From Gillisia hiemivivida (lineage in GTDB: Bacteria > Bacteroidota > Bacteroidia > Flavobacteriales > Flavobacteriaceae): 64,000 nt of DNA. Within the stretch, counting starts at the first letter, position 1; each line of letters begins with the position of its first letter. Below are positions 24,575 to 33,337 of the stretch, one piece after another. Both the position numbers and the translations under genes were made by a program. The stretch is taken from assembly GCF_007997295.1 (NCBI RefSeq), contig NZ_VORY01000013.1, positions 1 to 64,000 of the forward strand. Reading direction: 5' to 3'. Below the pieces are notes generated by a model that had not been told where the DNA came from, did no database searches, and was given only the letters and a program-made list of their open reading frames with translations.

Positions 24575-25114
24575 CTAGAGGCTGTCTTTCCCTTCATCCA
24601 GATAAACATCTTTCTTTATAAGGGATACTGCCTTTTGTAAAATCAGGTTGTTTGGATAGGTCACCAATTCACCTTCATCATTTATAATATGTAAATGAAA
24701 GGCCTTGATGTCGTCTATCACACCAATAATAGGAGCGTCCTTATCATGTATTCTTATCTTATCTCCAATTTTATAAGGGAAGGAAAAGAAAAGAATTATT
24801 CCTGATGTGACATTGCTAAGTATTGACCAAATAGCAAACAATGCCACTCCAATAACAGCAAAAACAGAGGAGAATATTAGTGAAAGATCTTTGTATCCAA
24901 TTCCCCATGCGAACGCAAGTGCAAATACAGCAATTAAGGAGACTAGAATATTAATGTATTTGAGCATTAAGCGGGTGCGGCTAATGTGTATCTCACTTTG
25001 TTTCCCAACTCTGTGAGCTGCTTTTTTCATTGTGAATTGAATAATTAGCAGCGATACCACAATGATGGTGGTGTATATTATTTCGTTCTTGTATATTAAG
25101 AAAAGTTCTTTCAT
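24575..25114 (-). CDS. Small mechanosensitive ion channel (MscS family)
   Basis: A 179-residue protein with three hydrophobic helices, the last being the pore-type helix (GVALFAIWSILSNVTSGIILFFSFPYKIGDKIRI), followed by a short beta-domain. It lacks the large C-terminal domain of E. coli MscS, so it is a minimal form. Its start overlaps the stop of the upstream lipoprotein gene by one base, which suggests joint expression. Confidence 0.88.
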   Translation of the reverse strand: MKELFLIYKNEIIYTTIIVVSLLIIQFTMKKAAHRVGKQSEIHISRTRLMLKYINILVSLIAVFALAFAWGIGYKDLSLIFSSVFAVIGVALFAIWSILSNVTSGIILFFSFPYKIGDKIRIHDKDAPIIGVIDDIKAFHLHIINDEGELVTYPNNLILQKAVSLIKKDVYLDEGKDSL

Positions 25115-26010
25115 TAATTTAAATTCAGTTGCTCCCGCAAATGTAAATCTTTATTGGAATTTTTATTCCAGTAATCAGATTTTATCTCATTCATTTTTGT
25201 AGCAGTAGTAGTATATAGTTTTCCATTTACTTCTATTTCTTCCTGCCATTTTTCAATTTTAAAGGGTGCTATATTTGAATAATAGATTTTTAAATTTCTT
25301 TTAAGCTCAGGATAACTTATTTTATAAACACTCCAATCTCCATCTTGATAGAATTCGGCTAGCGCATTGTATGCCTTTATTTCCTGATGGGCCAGTCTCA
25401 AATATTCAAAAGATGGAATCATGCTGATGTCTCCCGTAGGTAAGAGCTCTGGGTTTATTCTTAGTTGAGTCCATACCTCATTTTCCAAATGTGTTTTGGA
25501 CAACTCAAGATCTTGATCTGCTTCTCCTTCAAAATAAGAGTGAGAATTAATCTTAAAAACATCTCTGTTATTAAGTTGCATATATACATGACCACACCAT
25601 TCTTGGATAGATGCAGAAATCTTTAACGCATGCGATTTCCCTTCCAAAGGATAAAAAGTGCTCTGCATAATTGAATATGGGTAGATCCCTGTGTTGAACT
25701 TCTTTGTACTGTTCAATTTAAGTATTGGGATCGTCTTATCGCTCTTGGCATTGGCTTTAACCTGAGCTTTTCTTAGGAATTCTTCTGTAACATATATTAG
25801 CACCGCAGTTCCTTCCCTAGATTCTCCATATCTGGACTGATCTAATTTGTAGGAAGTGATCTCTGCCTCACCATTGAACCAATACGATTTAAACTCTTCT
25901 GAAAGGTTTCGTTCGGGAAGTACAACTTCATCAGAAGAAGTATCTCTGCATCCAGATAAAAGGACCAGAAGGATAATTCCAGAAAAAAGTAGGTAATAAT
26001 TAGATCTCAT
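25114..26010 (-). CDS. Lipoprotein of unknown function
   Basis: A 298-residue protein with signal sequence and lipobox LLSGC (Cys21). The mature domain has aromatic and charged blocks (FKSYWFNGEAEITSYKLDQSRYGESREGTAVLIYVTEEF, IQEWCGHVYMQLNN). Related flavobacterial proteins are sometimes labelled as septum formation inhibitor Maf, apparently by neighbourhood, but no Maf motif is present here and the real maf gene is at 26251. It shares a one-base overlap with the MscS gene. Confidence 0.75.
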   Translation of the reverse strand: MRSNYYLLFSGIILLVLLSGCRDTSSDEVVLPERNLSEEFKSYWFNGEAEITSYKLDQSRYGESREGTAVLIYVTEEFLRKAQVKANAKSDKTIPILKLNSTKKFNTGIYPYSIMQSTFYPLEGKSHALKISASIQEWCGHVYMQLNNRDVFKINSHSYFEGEADQDLELSKTHLENEVWTQLRINPELLPTGDISMIPSFEYLRLAHQEIKAYNALAEFYQDGDWSVYKISYPELKRNLKIYYSNIAPFKIEKWQEEIEVNGKLYTTTATKMNEIKSDYWNKNSNKDLHLREQLNLN

Positions 26011-26250
26011 TATATGATTTTTATAGGAAAGTCGTTTAATGACTGAATTTTTATAAAGCTAACTAATTCTTTTATAATATAATAGCTATAGTTCTTTTGT
26101 CAATTCGCTCGCAGTCGGGAACTCCTTCTGCAAAATGATTAGATTTCGACTATAGTTTATTCTGAGCTTGACTAAGGACTACCTGACATTCCTTTGTCTA
26201 ACAATTTTTAAATATGAAACTAAATATTGAATTCAAACAAGTTTTATTTA
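26011..26250. other. Intergenic stretch
   Basis: AT-rich sequence of 240 bases. A segment at about 26158-26192 (TTCTGAGCTTGACTAAGG...CTGACATTC) looks like a degenerate member of the interspersed hairpin repeat family. No gene or clear promoter is visible. Confidence 0.35.
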
Positions 26251-26841
26251 TTATAAGCTAGCTATTTCCAATAAGGTTTCATAAACTAAATGCGTAGGCA
26301 GTCCAACTACATTGAAGTAACTTCCTTCTACCTTTGTTATTCCAATTAAACCAATCCATTCCTGAATTCCATAAGAGCCAGCTTTGTCCAAGGGATGGTA
26401 ATTCAAAATATAGAAATCGATCTCTTCTTTAGTTAATTCCTTAAATGTTACCATAGTAGAAGCGTTCACTGTTTTCTGAAACTCAGTTGTTGTAAAACTT
26501 ACAGAAGTAATTACCTCATGTTTTTTACCGGACATAGACTTTAACATTTCAAAGGCTTCCGTTGTGTTTTCGGCCTTTCCTAAAGCTTTGTTTTCATGCC
26601 AAACTATGGTGTCGCTTGTGATTAAGATGTCTTCTTTTTTTAATTCTCGCTTAAAAACCTCTGCTTTAAGTTCAGATAGGTAGTCGGTTATTTCTGAGCC
26701 TTTTAGGTTTTCAGGATATATCTCTTCTATATTTTTTACATCTATTATAAATGGGATCTTTAGATCTTTAAGGAACTGATGCCTTCTGGGAGATCCTGAT
26801 GCTAATATGATGTGATGATTCTTTAGTTTTTCCTTCAGCAT
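26251..26841 (-). CDS. maf: Maf-type nucleotide pyrophosphatase
   Basis: Hydrolyses non-canonical or modified nucleoside triphosphates to monophosphates, a house-cleaning role. The 196 residues show the loop ILASGSPRRHQFLKDL (13-28), ITSDTIVW with the catalytic aspartate (about 68-75), and the C-terminal GSYFNVVGLP. It is separated by 3 bases from the UbiA-type gene upstream, so it is in one operon with the prenyltransferase. Confidence 0.95.
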   Translation of the reverse strand: MLKEKLKNHHIILASGSPRRHQFLKDLKIPFIIDVKNIEEIYPENLKGSEITDYLSELKAEVFKRELKKEDILITSDTIVWHENKALGKAENTTEAFEMLKSMSGKKHEVITSVSFTTTEFQKTVNASTMVTFKELTKEEIDFYILNYHPLDKAGSYGIQEWIGLIGITKVEGSYFNVVGLPTHLVYETLLEIASL

Positions 26842-26844
26842 AAT

Positions 26845-27762
26845 TTAAAGTAATATGAATTTATAAAGCCCAAGGGATACTATCCCAAGAAGCATGATTA
26901 TTTTTAATAAGGAACTGAGTTTATAATAATCCTTTTTAGTTTCTGCAGTCCAGATATTTATCAAGAAGTAAAGTAAAGGAGCTACAATAAAGATTAAGGC
27001 ATATAAAACCGCCCATAAATTCTCGAATAAATAATTATATAGGTAATAGATTATCGCAGCTAAAGGTAATAATCCAACAAGGAAGATTGCCAAATTAGCT
27101 CGCTTTGATCCAATTGCTACGGGAAGTGTGTTTCTACCAGCCTTATAGTCCCCTTTAATATCTTCTTGGTCTTTCACCATTTCCCTAAGCCAATTCAGTA
27201 GAAAAGCAAATAGCGCATAATCTAAAATGATGGAGAAAATAGTGGATTGTGTTTGTTGATTTTCTGCAGTAATGGCTGGTAATAGGTCATAAAGTCCTAC
27301 GATAATGATCGAAAAAGCTACCAAAGCGCTAATCACCAGATTCCCAACAACCATAATGTATTTTAAATAGGTAGCGTAGAGATAAAGTAGCGCAGAGATA
27401 ATGATGAATATTGCGGAAAATCCGGGTTTGCCAATGACGTTGGAAAGATAAAAGCCTGAACCTACACCTACAATGCTCAATACAATATACAGCGTATTAG
27501 CAGTATTGATTGAAATTTTTGTGCCTATAAGCACTTTCTCGGGTTTATTAATTCTATCTGTTTCCAGGTCGTAGATATCATTGATAATATTTCCTGCAGC
27601 AGCAATACATATAGTTGCTAGAACTAATAAAGAAAAACCTAAGCCGCTAAGAGTAATGCTTATTCCAAAACTATTAAACAGAGCATATTTAATTAGGACT
27701 TGTGTGAAAAGTATCATTAATAGATTTGGAGCTCTCACCAATTTCAAAAATGCTAATAGCAT
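26845..27762 (-). CDS. UbiA family prenyltransferase
   Basis: A 305-residue integral membrane prenyltransferase with about eight helices. The first aspartate-rich motif is NIINDIYDLETDRINKP, the second is DQEDIKGDYKAGRNTLP. Flavobacterial homologues are often called geranylgeranylglycerol-phosphate geranylgeranyltransferase, but the acceptor cannot be read from sequence; a quinone or lipid acceptor is equally possible. It lies between kdsC and maf, with gaps of 46 and 3 bases. Confidence 0.85.
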   Translation of the reverse strand: MLLAFLKLVRAPNLLMILFTQVLIKYALFNSFGISITLSGLGFSLLVLATICIAAAGNIINDIYDLETDRINKPEKVLIGTKISINTANTLYIVLSIVGVGSGFYLSNVIGKPGFSAIFIIISALLYLYATYLKYIMVVGNLVISALVAFSIIIVGLYDLLPAITAENQQTQSTIFSIILDYALFAFLLNWLREMVKDQEDIKGDYKAGRNTLPVAIGSKRANLAIFLVGLLPLAAIIYYLYNYLFENLWAVLYALIFIVAPLLYFLINIWTAETKKDYYKLSSLLKIIMLLGIVSLGLYKFILL

Positions 27763-27808
27763 AGGATCATTTAAATTAAACCAATTTTAAATTGTAAAGT
27801 TTTATCTT

Positions 27809-28336
27809 CTAGCCTTTGGATGCGTCATGGTTTAGAAGCCATTTTCCCTGCACTTTTAAAACTTGTTCTATTACATCACGAACACAACCTTTCCCACCTT
27901 TTTTGTGAGATATATAGCGACTAATATCTTTGATCTCTGCAGCAGCATCTTGAGGACAGCAAGGCATTCCTACTAGTTTCATTACGTAGAGATCTGGAAT
28001 ATCATCGCCCATATAAAGAACGTGCTCTGGGTTTACATCGTAGATATCCATAAATTCTTTTAACTGCTCAACTTTATCTGCTACTCCAAGGAAAATATTA
28101 GTGATACCAAGATCTCTCAGGCGTTTTCTAACTCCTTCATTTTTGCCTCCAGAGATTATACATACATTGTACCCAGCCATTTCAGCCGTTTTTAAAGCAT
28201 AACCATCTTTAATGTTCATTGTCCGCAATAATTCGCCTGCAGTATTTACCTGAATGGTTCCGTCGGTGAGTACGCCATCTACGTCAAAAATGAACGTATT
28301 AACATGATTTAAATATTCTTTATAATTCTTTTCCAT
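27809..28336 (-). CDS. kdsC: 3-deoxy-manno-octulosonate-8-phosphate phosphatase (HAD family)
   Basis: Dephosphorylates Kdo 8-phosphate in LPS core synthesis. The 175 residues contain the HAD motif FIFDVDGVLTDGTI (about 14-27), the IKDGYALK loop, ISGG (motif II), and MGDDIPDL (motif III), all typical of the small, cap-less KdsC tetramer. It overlaps the DUF2520 gene by 17 bases. Its substrate partner gene kdsB is at 14136. Confidence 0.92.
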   Translation of the reverse strand: MEKNYKEYLNHVNTFIFDVDGVLTDGTIQVNTAGELLRTMNIKDGYALKTAEMAGYNVCIISGGKNEGVRKRLRDLGITNIFLGVADKVEQLKEFMDIYDVNPEHVLYMGDDIPDLYVMKLVGMPCCPQDAAAEIKDISRYISHKKGGKGCVRDVIEQVLKVQGKWLLNHDASKG

Positions 28337-29081
28337 GGAGGTTTTGAATAGATAGGGTTAAAAGTGAGTATATTTTTTGTTGTTCCTCATTAAGTAATTC
28401 TAAATGAGAATTTATAACATCTTGATCTTTTCTTTTTGCGGGTCCTGTTTGCGATTCCAAAGGACTCATTTTTGTTACTTTAGAAGCAGTTTCTAGAATT
28501 AATGGGTGCAATATTTCAAAAGGGATCAGATTATCTTGACATATTTTTTCTCCTTCTGTATAAAGGAAATTCACAAAATTGCTAACAAACACAGCAGCCA
28601 CATGCAGGGATTTCCTTTGTTGAGAAGAGATCTCAAATATTTTTTCTGAAATTTCTGAACCTAATTCTTTGAGCGAATTTGTGTTTGCTTTAGTATTAGC
28701 TTCAATACAAATAGGGATGTTAGAAAAATCTACTTCCTTGTTTTTAGAAAATGTTTGAAGCGGATAAAACACCCCGTGATTTTTGAATTTATTGAGTACT
28801 TCTTTAGAAACTGCACCAGAAGTGTGTAATACCAAAGCATCTGTCTCTTTTGTTTTTTTACTTAGCTCAGCTAATACATCGTCCTTTAAAGCAAAAATAT
28901 AAATATCTGCAGGAGCTATTTCATCAAGATTTGTAGTAATAGCTACCTGATCCTTGAAAGCTTGAAGTGTTTCTGAAGCATGATTATATACCTGAATGAT
29001 CTTAAAATTATCGGAATTTTTATAGGCCTCAAATAAATGAGTTGCTACATTTCCAGTGCCAAAAAGTACAATTCGCTTCAT
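28320..29081 (-). CDS. Rossmann-like and DUF2520 domain protein
   Basis: A 253-residue two-domain protein: an N-terminal Rossmann fold (RIVLFGTGNVATHLFEAY, residues 3-20) and a C-terminal helical DUF2520 domain (SLHVAAVFVSNFVNFLYTEGEKICQ). The family resembles ProC/ketopantoate-type reductases, but no substrate has been established. It is the first gene of the operon leading to kdsC, the prenyltransferase and maf. Confidence 0.88.
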   Translation of the reverse strand: MKRIVLFGTGNVATHLFEAYKNSDNFKIIQVYNHASETLQAFKDQVAITTNLDEIAPADIYIFALKDDVLAELSKKTKETDALVLHTSGAVSKEVLNKFKNHGVFYPLQTFSKNKEVDFSNIPICIEANTKANTNSLKELGSEISEKIFEISSQQRKSLHVAAVFVSNFVNFLYTEGEKICQDNLIPFEILHPLILETASKVTKMSPLESQTGPAKRKDQDVINSHLELLNEEQQKIYSLLTLSIQNLHGKEL

Positions 29082-29173
29082 TTTGCTAAAATACCAAAAT
29101 TTCCGGGTTTAAAATTAACAATTGATCAGTGGAATTGCTTGTCTTTAAAGCTCGCAAACTCCTTAAAAATAGT

Positions 29174-29181
29174 TAAATTTG
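29174..29181 (+). promoter_or_regulatory. -7 promoter element of the ccsBA gene
   Basis: TAAATTTG matches TAnnTTTG and lies 21 bases before the ATG at 29203. Because this box sits on the alternative TTG start at 29179, it supports ATG 29203 as the real start. Confidence 0.55.
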
Positions 29182-29202
29182 CATCGTTTTAAAGTACTCC
29201 AA

Positions 29203-32200
29203 ATGCAAAATAAAATAGCGTCTGTTATATTCTCTACCCGAATTATGGCAGTCTTGTTCATTGTCTTCGCCATATCAATGGCTCTGGGAACATTCATAGA
29301 AAGTTGGTACACCATAGAGACCGCTCGAGTATTGATTTATAATACCTGGTGGTTTGAGGGAATCATGGTTTTCTTTGTTATCAATTTCTGCGGAAATATC
29401 ATCCGATATGGGATGCATAAACGCGAAAAATGGTCTTCCCTATTAATTCACCTTTCATTTATTTTAATTTTAGTTGGTGCTTTTGTAACCAGATATATCA
29501 GTTACGAAGGTATTATGCCAATTCGTGAAGGAGAAACCACCAGTTCATTTCTTTCAGAAAGAACTTATTTAACCGTTTATTTAGACGGAGAAATAGATGG
29601 GGAACCACGAAGAAGAGTAGTGGAAGAAGCAGTTCTATTAGCGCCGGAAACAGAAAATGATATAGCTATTAATACTGATTTCAACAGTCAGGAAGTAGAT
29701 ATCGAGGTGATTAACTATATCCATGGAGCAGAGGAAGGATTAATTTTAGCCGAAAATGGTGATAATTATCTTAAGATTGTTGAAGCAGGTGATGGAGCCA
29801 GACACGATCACTATTTAAAAGAGGGTGAAATAGCCAATATTCATAATACGTTATTTACACTAAACAAACCTACTGAAGGCGCTATTAATATTGAAGTTGA
29901 TGAAGAACAGGGAACCTATCAATTAAGATCCCCATTTGAAGGAGATTTCATGAGAATGTCAGATCAATTTAAAGGAGAGGTAATAGCAGATAGTACACAA
30001 GCTTTAATGTTAAGGTCCTTATACAATATTGGTGGGATGCAGTTTGTAATTCCCGAACCAATGGCAAGGGGAAATTATGATATTATTCCTACAGAAGTAA
30101 AAGCAAAAAATCAGCTGAATGCAGTTACACTAAAAGTTACTTCTGGAGGGGAATCTAAGAATATTAGCATGTTGGGTGGAAAAGGAGTTGTGAGTCCTCC
30201 AAAGAATCTAAAGGTTGGGGGATTAGATATTTATCTCAATTATGGCTCTAAAGAAATGGAATTGCCATTTTCTATCAAATTAAATGACTTTATAGCCGAT
30301 AAATATCCTGGAACCGAAAATAACCCTACTCCAAGTTACGCAGCATTTAAAAGTAAGGTAGAGGTAATAGACGATAAAGGCACAGAACCCTACGAGATTT
30401 TTATGAACCATGTTTTGGATAAAGAAGGATATAGATTCTTCCAAGCCTCTTTTGATCCAGATGAAAAAGGAACCGTGCTCTCTGTAAATCACGATTTTTG
30501 GGGAACTTGGATCACTTATATCGGGTATTTTCTATTATACACTGGTCTTATGTTAATCCTATTTGATAGAGGAAGTAGATTCGGGAATTTGAAGGTCATG
30601 TTAGATAAAGTGAAGGAAAAGAAGGCAGCACTAAGCTTAATAGCTGTATTGTTTTTGAGTTTTAGTTCTGGATTTGCTCAGAATACTCAAGAAGATGATC
30701 ATGCCCATGTTACTTCTAATAAAGAAAGAGTAGACTCTATAATCCAGAGTACTGCTGTAGATGCAAAGCATGCGGCAAAGTTTGGGAAATTGGTTATTCA
30801 GGATGCAGGTGGAAGAATGAAGCCGGCAAATACTTTTTCTTCAGAATTATTAAGAAAACTTAGCAAGAAAGATTCTTACGAAGGGCTAAATGCCGATCAG
30901 ATTCTGATCTCCATGACCGAGAATCCGGCTTTATGGTATAATGTTCCTTTAATTTACGTGAAACCTAATAATGATAGTATTAGGCATATTGCAGGTGTAA
31001 ATGTAGATGAGGAATATCTTGCGCTAACAAATTTCTTTGATGCTTCAGGAACCTATAAGCTTTCTCCTTATTTAGAAGGTGCTTATAAGGCAAGTGTTCC
31101 TAATCAGTTTCAGAAAGATTTTATAGAAACCGACAGAAAAGTAAATCTACTTTATAATGCTTTACAAGGTAAAGTCTTAAGGATTTTCCCTATTCCAGAG
31201 GATGAGAATAATAAATGGATCTCTTTTCCTGAAGTACCAGAATCTAAGTTAACGGGGATGGATTCTGTGTATGCAAGACAGATCTTACCAATTTATATGA
31301 ATACCCTTCGGGATTCTAGAGTTTCAGGAGATTATACAAAGTCTGATGAGTTGCTTGGAAGTATAACAGGATATCAGAAAAAATTTGGAGCAGATGTTAT
31401 GCCATCAGAAGAAAAGATAAATGCAGAAGTGCTTTATAATAAATATGATATTTTCCGAAACCTCTATATGTGGTATATGTTCGCGGGTCTGATCATGTTA
31501 ATTCTGGTAGTTGCACAGATCTTTAAAGATTCTAAGATTATTAGAACTTTGATCAAAACCAGTGCAGTAGTGATCTTAATATTATTTATTGTACATACCT
31601 TGGGACTTGCTGCAAGATGGTATATTTCTGGTCATGCACCTTGGAGTGATGCTTATGAGTCTATGATCTACGTTGCCTGGGCTACAATGTTCTTTGGTTT
31701 GGCGTTCGGAAGAAAAAGCTTTTTGACAATCGCATCCACTTCCTTTGTAACCGCTATGATCCTAATGATCGCTCACTGGAACTGGATGGATCCTGCAATT
31801 GCAAATTTACAACCAGTTCTAGATTCATATTGGTTAATGATACACGTATCTGTTATTGTAGGTAGTTATGGTCCTTTCACCTTAGGAATGATCTTAGGTG
31901 CAGTTTCGCTTATACTTATGATTCTTACAACCGATAAGAATAAGGCAAAAATGAAACTGAATATTAAAGAGATCACTATAATTACTGAAATGGCCTTAAC
32001 CGTTGGATTGGTAATGCTAACCATTGGAAACTTTTTAGGTGGACAATGGGCCAATGAAAGTTGGGGAAGATATTGGGGCTGGGATCCAAAAGAGACTTGG
32101 GCGCTAGTGAGTATTATGGTATATGCCTTTGTGATACACATGCGTTTAGTGCCGGGATTAAGAAGCAGATGGTTCTTTAATTTAATGGCTATTATTGCGT

Positions 32201-32373
32201 TCTCCAGTATTATGATGACCTATTTTGGAGTTAACTTTTATTTAGCAGGTTTGCATTCTTATGCAAGCGGAGATAAAGTGATCACCCCAACATTTATTTA
32301 TTATGCAGTTGCCGGGGTAGCATTGTTAGGTGGTGTGTCTTATTGGAAATATAAAAAGTACTACGCTAAGTAG
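29203..32373 (+). CDS. ccsBA: Fused cytochrome c biogenesis protein (ResB-CcsA type)
   Basis: System II cytochrome c maturation, in which haem is exported and attached to apocytochromes at the periplasmic face. The protein of about 1,056 residues is a fusion: an N-terminal ResB/CcsB-like part (membrane helices, then a long periplasmic domain to about residue 470), a periplasmic linker starting after FSSGFAQ, and a C-terminal CcsA part with the tryptophan-rich haem motif WGRYWGWDPKETWALVS. Conserved histidines occur nearby (HIHVS-like MIHVSVIVGSYG, VIHMRLVPG, AGLHSYASGD). Fusion is the usual arrangement in Bacteroidota. ATG 29203 is chosen over the upstream TTG 29179, which falls in the promoter. 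Confidence 0.93.
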   Translation: MQNKIASVIFSTRIMAVLFIVFAISMALGTFIESWYTIETARVLIYNTWWFEGIMVFFVINFCGNIIRYGMHKREKWSSLLIHLSFILILVGAFVTRYISYEGIMPIREGETTSSFLSERTYLTVYLDGEIDGEPRRRVVEEAVLLAPETENDIAINTDFNSQEVDIEVINYIHGAEEGLILAENGDNYLKIVEAGDGARHDHYLKEGEIANIHNTLFTLNKPTEGAINIEVDEEQGTYQLRSPFEGDFMRMSDQFKGEVIADSTQALMLRSLYNIGGMQFVIPEPMARGNYDIIPTEVKAKNQLNAVTLKVTSGGESKNISMLGGKGVVSPPKNLKVGGLDIYLNYGSKEMELPFSIKLNDFIADKYPGTENNPTPSYAAFKSKVEVIDDKGTEPYEIFMNHVLDKEGYRFFQASFDPDEKGTVLSVNHDFWGTWITYIGYFLLYTGLMLILFDRGSRFGNLKVMLDKVKEKKAALSLIAVLFLSFSSGFAQNTQEDDHAHVTSNKERVDSIIQSTAVDAKHAAKFGKLVIQDAGGRMKPANTFSSELLRKLSKKDSYEGLNADQILISMTENPALWYNVPLIYVKPNNDSIRHIAGVNVDEEYLALTNFFDASGTYKLSPYLEGAYKASVPNQFQKDFIETDRKVNLLYNALQGKVLRIFPIPEDENNKWISFPEVPESKLTGMDSVYARQILPIYMNTLRDSRVSGDYTKSDELLGSITGYQKKFGADVMPSEEKINAEVLYNKYDIFRNLYMWYMFAGLIMLILVVAQIFKDSKIIRTLIKTSAVVILILFIVHTLGLAARWYISGHAPWSDAYESMIYVAWATMFFGLAFGRKSFLTIASTSFVTAMILMIAHWNWMDPAIANLQPVLDSYWLMIHVSVIVGSYGPFTLGMILGAVSLILMILTTDKNKAKMKLNIKEITIITEMALTVGLVMLTIGNFLGGQWANESWGRYWGWDPKETWALVSIMVYAFVIHMRLVPGLRSRWFFNLMAIIAFSSIMMTYFGVNFYLAGLHSYASGDKVITPTFIYYAVAGVALLGGVSYWKYKKYYAK

Positions 32374-32391
32374 CATTCAGAATTATAGATA

Positions 32392-32429
32392 TTAAAAAGC
32401 CTGCTTCAATTTGAAGCAGGCTTTTTTTA
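32392..32429 (+). terminator. Terminator of ccsBA
   Basis: A perfect 13-bp stem AAGCCTGCTTCAA/TTGAAGCAGGCTT with a single-base loop (32397-32423), followed by a T-tract, 23 bases after the stop codon. Confidence 0.92.
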
Positions 32430-32479
32430 TATTCCGCATTGAGATGAGAATTGAAAAGTATCGAAGAATTTCATTTTTT

Positions 32480-32530
32480 AATCCCTCATTGAGGGTTTAA
32501 TTCCCCGAGGCTTGCCTCCAGGTTATTGAT
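32480..32530 (+). repeat. Gene-end interspersed repeat, copy 4 (partial)
   Basis: Contains the palindrome CCCTCATTGAGGG (32483-32495) and the GAGGCTTGCCTC block, ending GGTTATTGAT. It matches the left part of copy 3 (49128-49262) and the reverse complement of copy 2, with the middle deleted. Confidence 0.75.
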
Positions 32531-32550
32531 TATGTGTCTGAAATTCAATG

Positions 32551-32847
32551 AGATTCCTCCTCCGTCGGAATGACAAATCTCTTCTTGTGTCATTCTGAAA
32601 GGAGTGTAACGGATTGAAGAATCTCAATGAAGTTCAAGTTTTTTTACGGAGATTCCTCCTCCGTCGGAATGACAAATCTCTCCTAATGTCATTCTGAAAG
32701 GAGTGAAACAGATTGAAGAATCTCAATGAAGTTCAAGTTTTTTTACGGAGATTCCTCCTCCGTCGGAATGACAAATCTCTTCTTGTGTCATTCTGAAAGG
32801 AGTGAAACAGATTGAAGAATCTCAATGAAGTTCAAATTTTTTATTGA
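32551..32847. repeat. Tandem repeat, 99-bp period, three copies
   Basis: AGATTCCTCCTCCGTCGGAA occurs at 32551, 32650 and 32749, a spacing of exactly 99 bases, and a degenerate fourth start is near 32847. Each period contains a TGTCATTCTGA...TCGGAATGACA hairpin unit (for example 32588-32674), related to the units at 55924-56119 and 62759-64000. The three copies differ at only a few positions, so the amplification is recent. There is no gene inside. Confidence 0.92.
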
Positions 32848-32888
32848 GACTCCTACTCTCTTGAAATGAAAACAACTTAATACTTAAC

Positions 32889-33221
32889 TGTCACACTGAG
32901 ACCCGTGATAAAAAAAATTATCTAGCGTAGGTTTTTTACGTATGATTGTTCCTAGTAGGTTTATCTTCTAAAGAAATTCTTTTTTGCAAGTGTAGTAGTT
33001 CCACGGCGTAAAATTTTCGAAGCCTTGGAGAAAATTTAGCCGTGGAAGTACGGTTCCAATTATGCGGTAGCATAATTGGAAACACCTACAAAAAAGTGTC
33101 CTTTTTTTGGTTCGTTTTTTTGGACACGCAAAAAAATGAACAATCTTAAAAATTAAACAGATCTTTACCGACCAGAGGGAGAGTATTCCAGATTCTTGAA
33201 ATTACGTCAATGGTAGCCTAT
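32889..33221 (-). repeat. Three-hairpin interspersed element, copy B (inverted)
   Basis: The reverse complement matches 15105-15436. The large hairpin is at 32999-33047. The second stem (CCAATTATGC/GCATAATTGG, near 33055-33082) is perfect here, whereas copy A has one mismatch. A CTTCGACAGGCTCAACCTGACA fragment (in two halves near 33249-33270) follows and is shared in part with the left border of copy A. Confidence 0.85.
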
Positions 33222-33337
33222 CGAAATGTGCTCAGCTCTAGAGCGGCTTCGACAGGCTCAACCTGACAAATTGCTAAAAAATAAAAGCCACCTCTTTCAA
33301 GGCAGCCTTTTGTATTGTATCGAATTGAAAAATCAAA
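33222..33337. other. Intergenic remainder before fumC 3' end
   Basis: Contains repeat-family debris (CTTCGACAGGCTC) and a short GC-poor stretch. A weak stem AAAGCCACC...GGCAGCC near 33286-33310 may act as terminator of fumC, but the match is poor. Confidence 0.35.

Noticed and set aside
25114-26010. Second Maf protein
   Set aside because: It has a lipobox and no Maf motif; the label seems to come from its neighbour, and the true maf is at 26251.
29179-29202. TTG start adding eight residues to ccsBA
   Set aside because: The TTG is part of a TAnnTTTG promoter box, so it would not be in the transcript; the ATG at 29203 is better.
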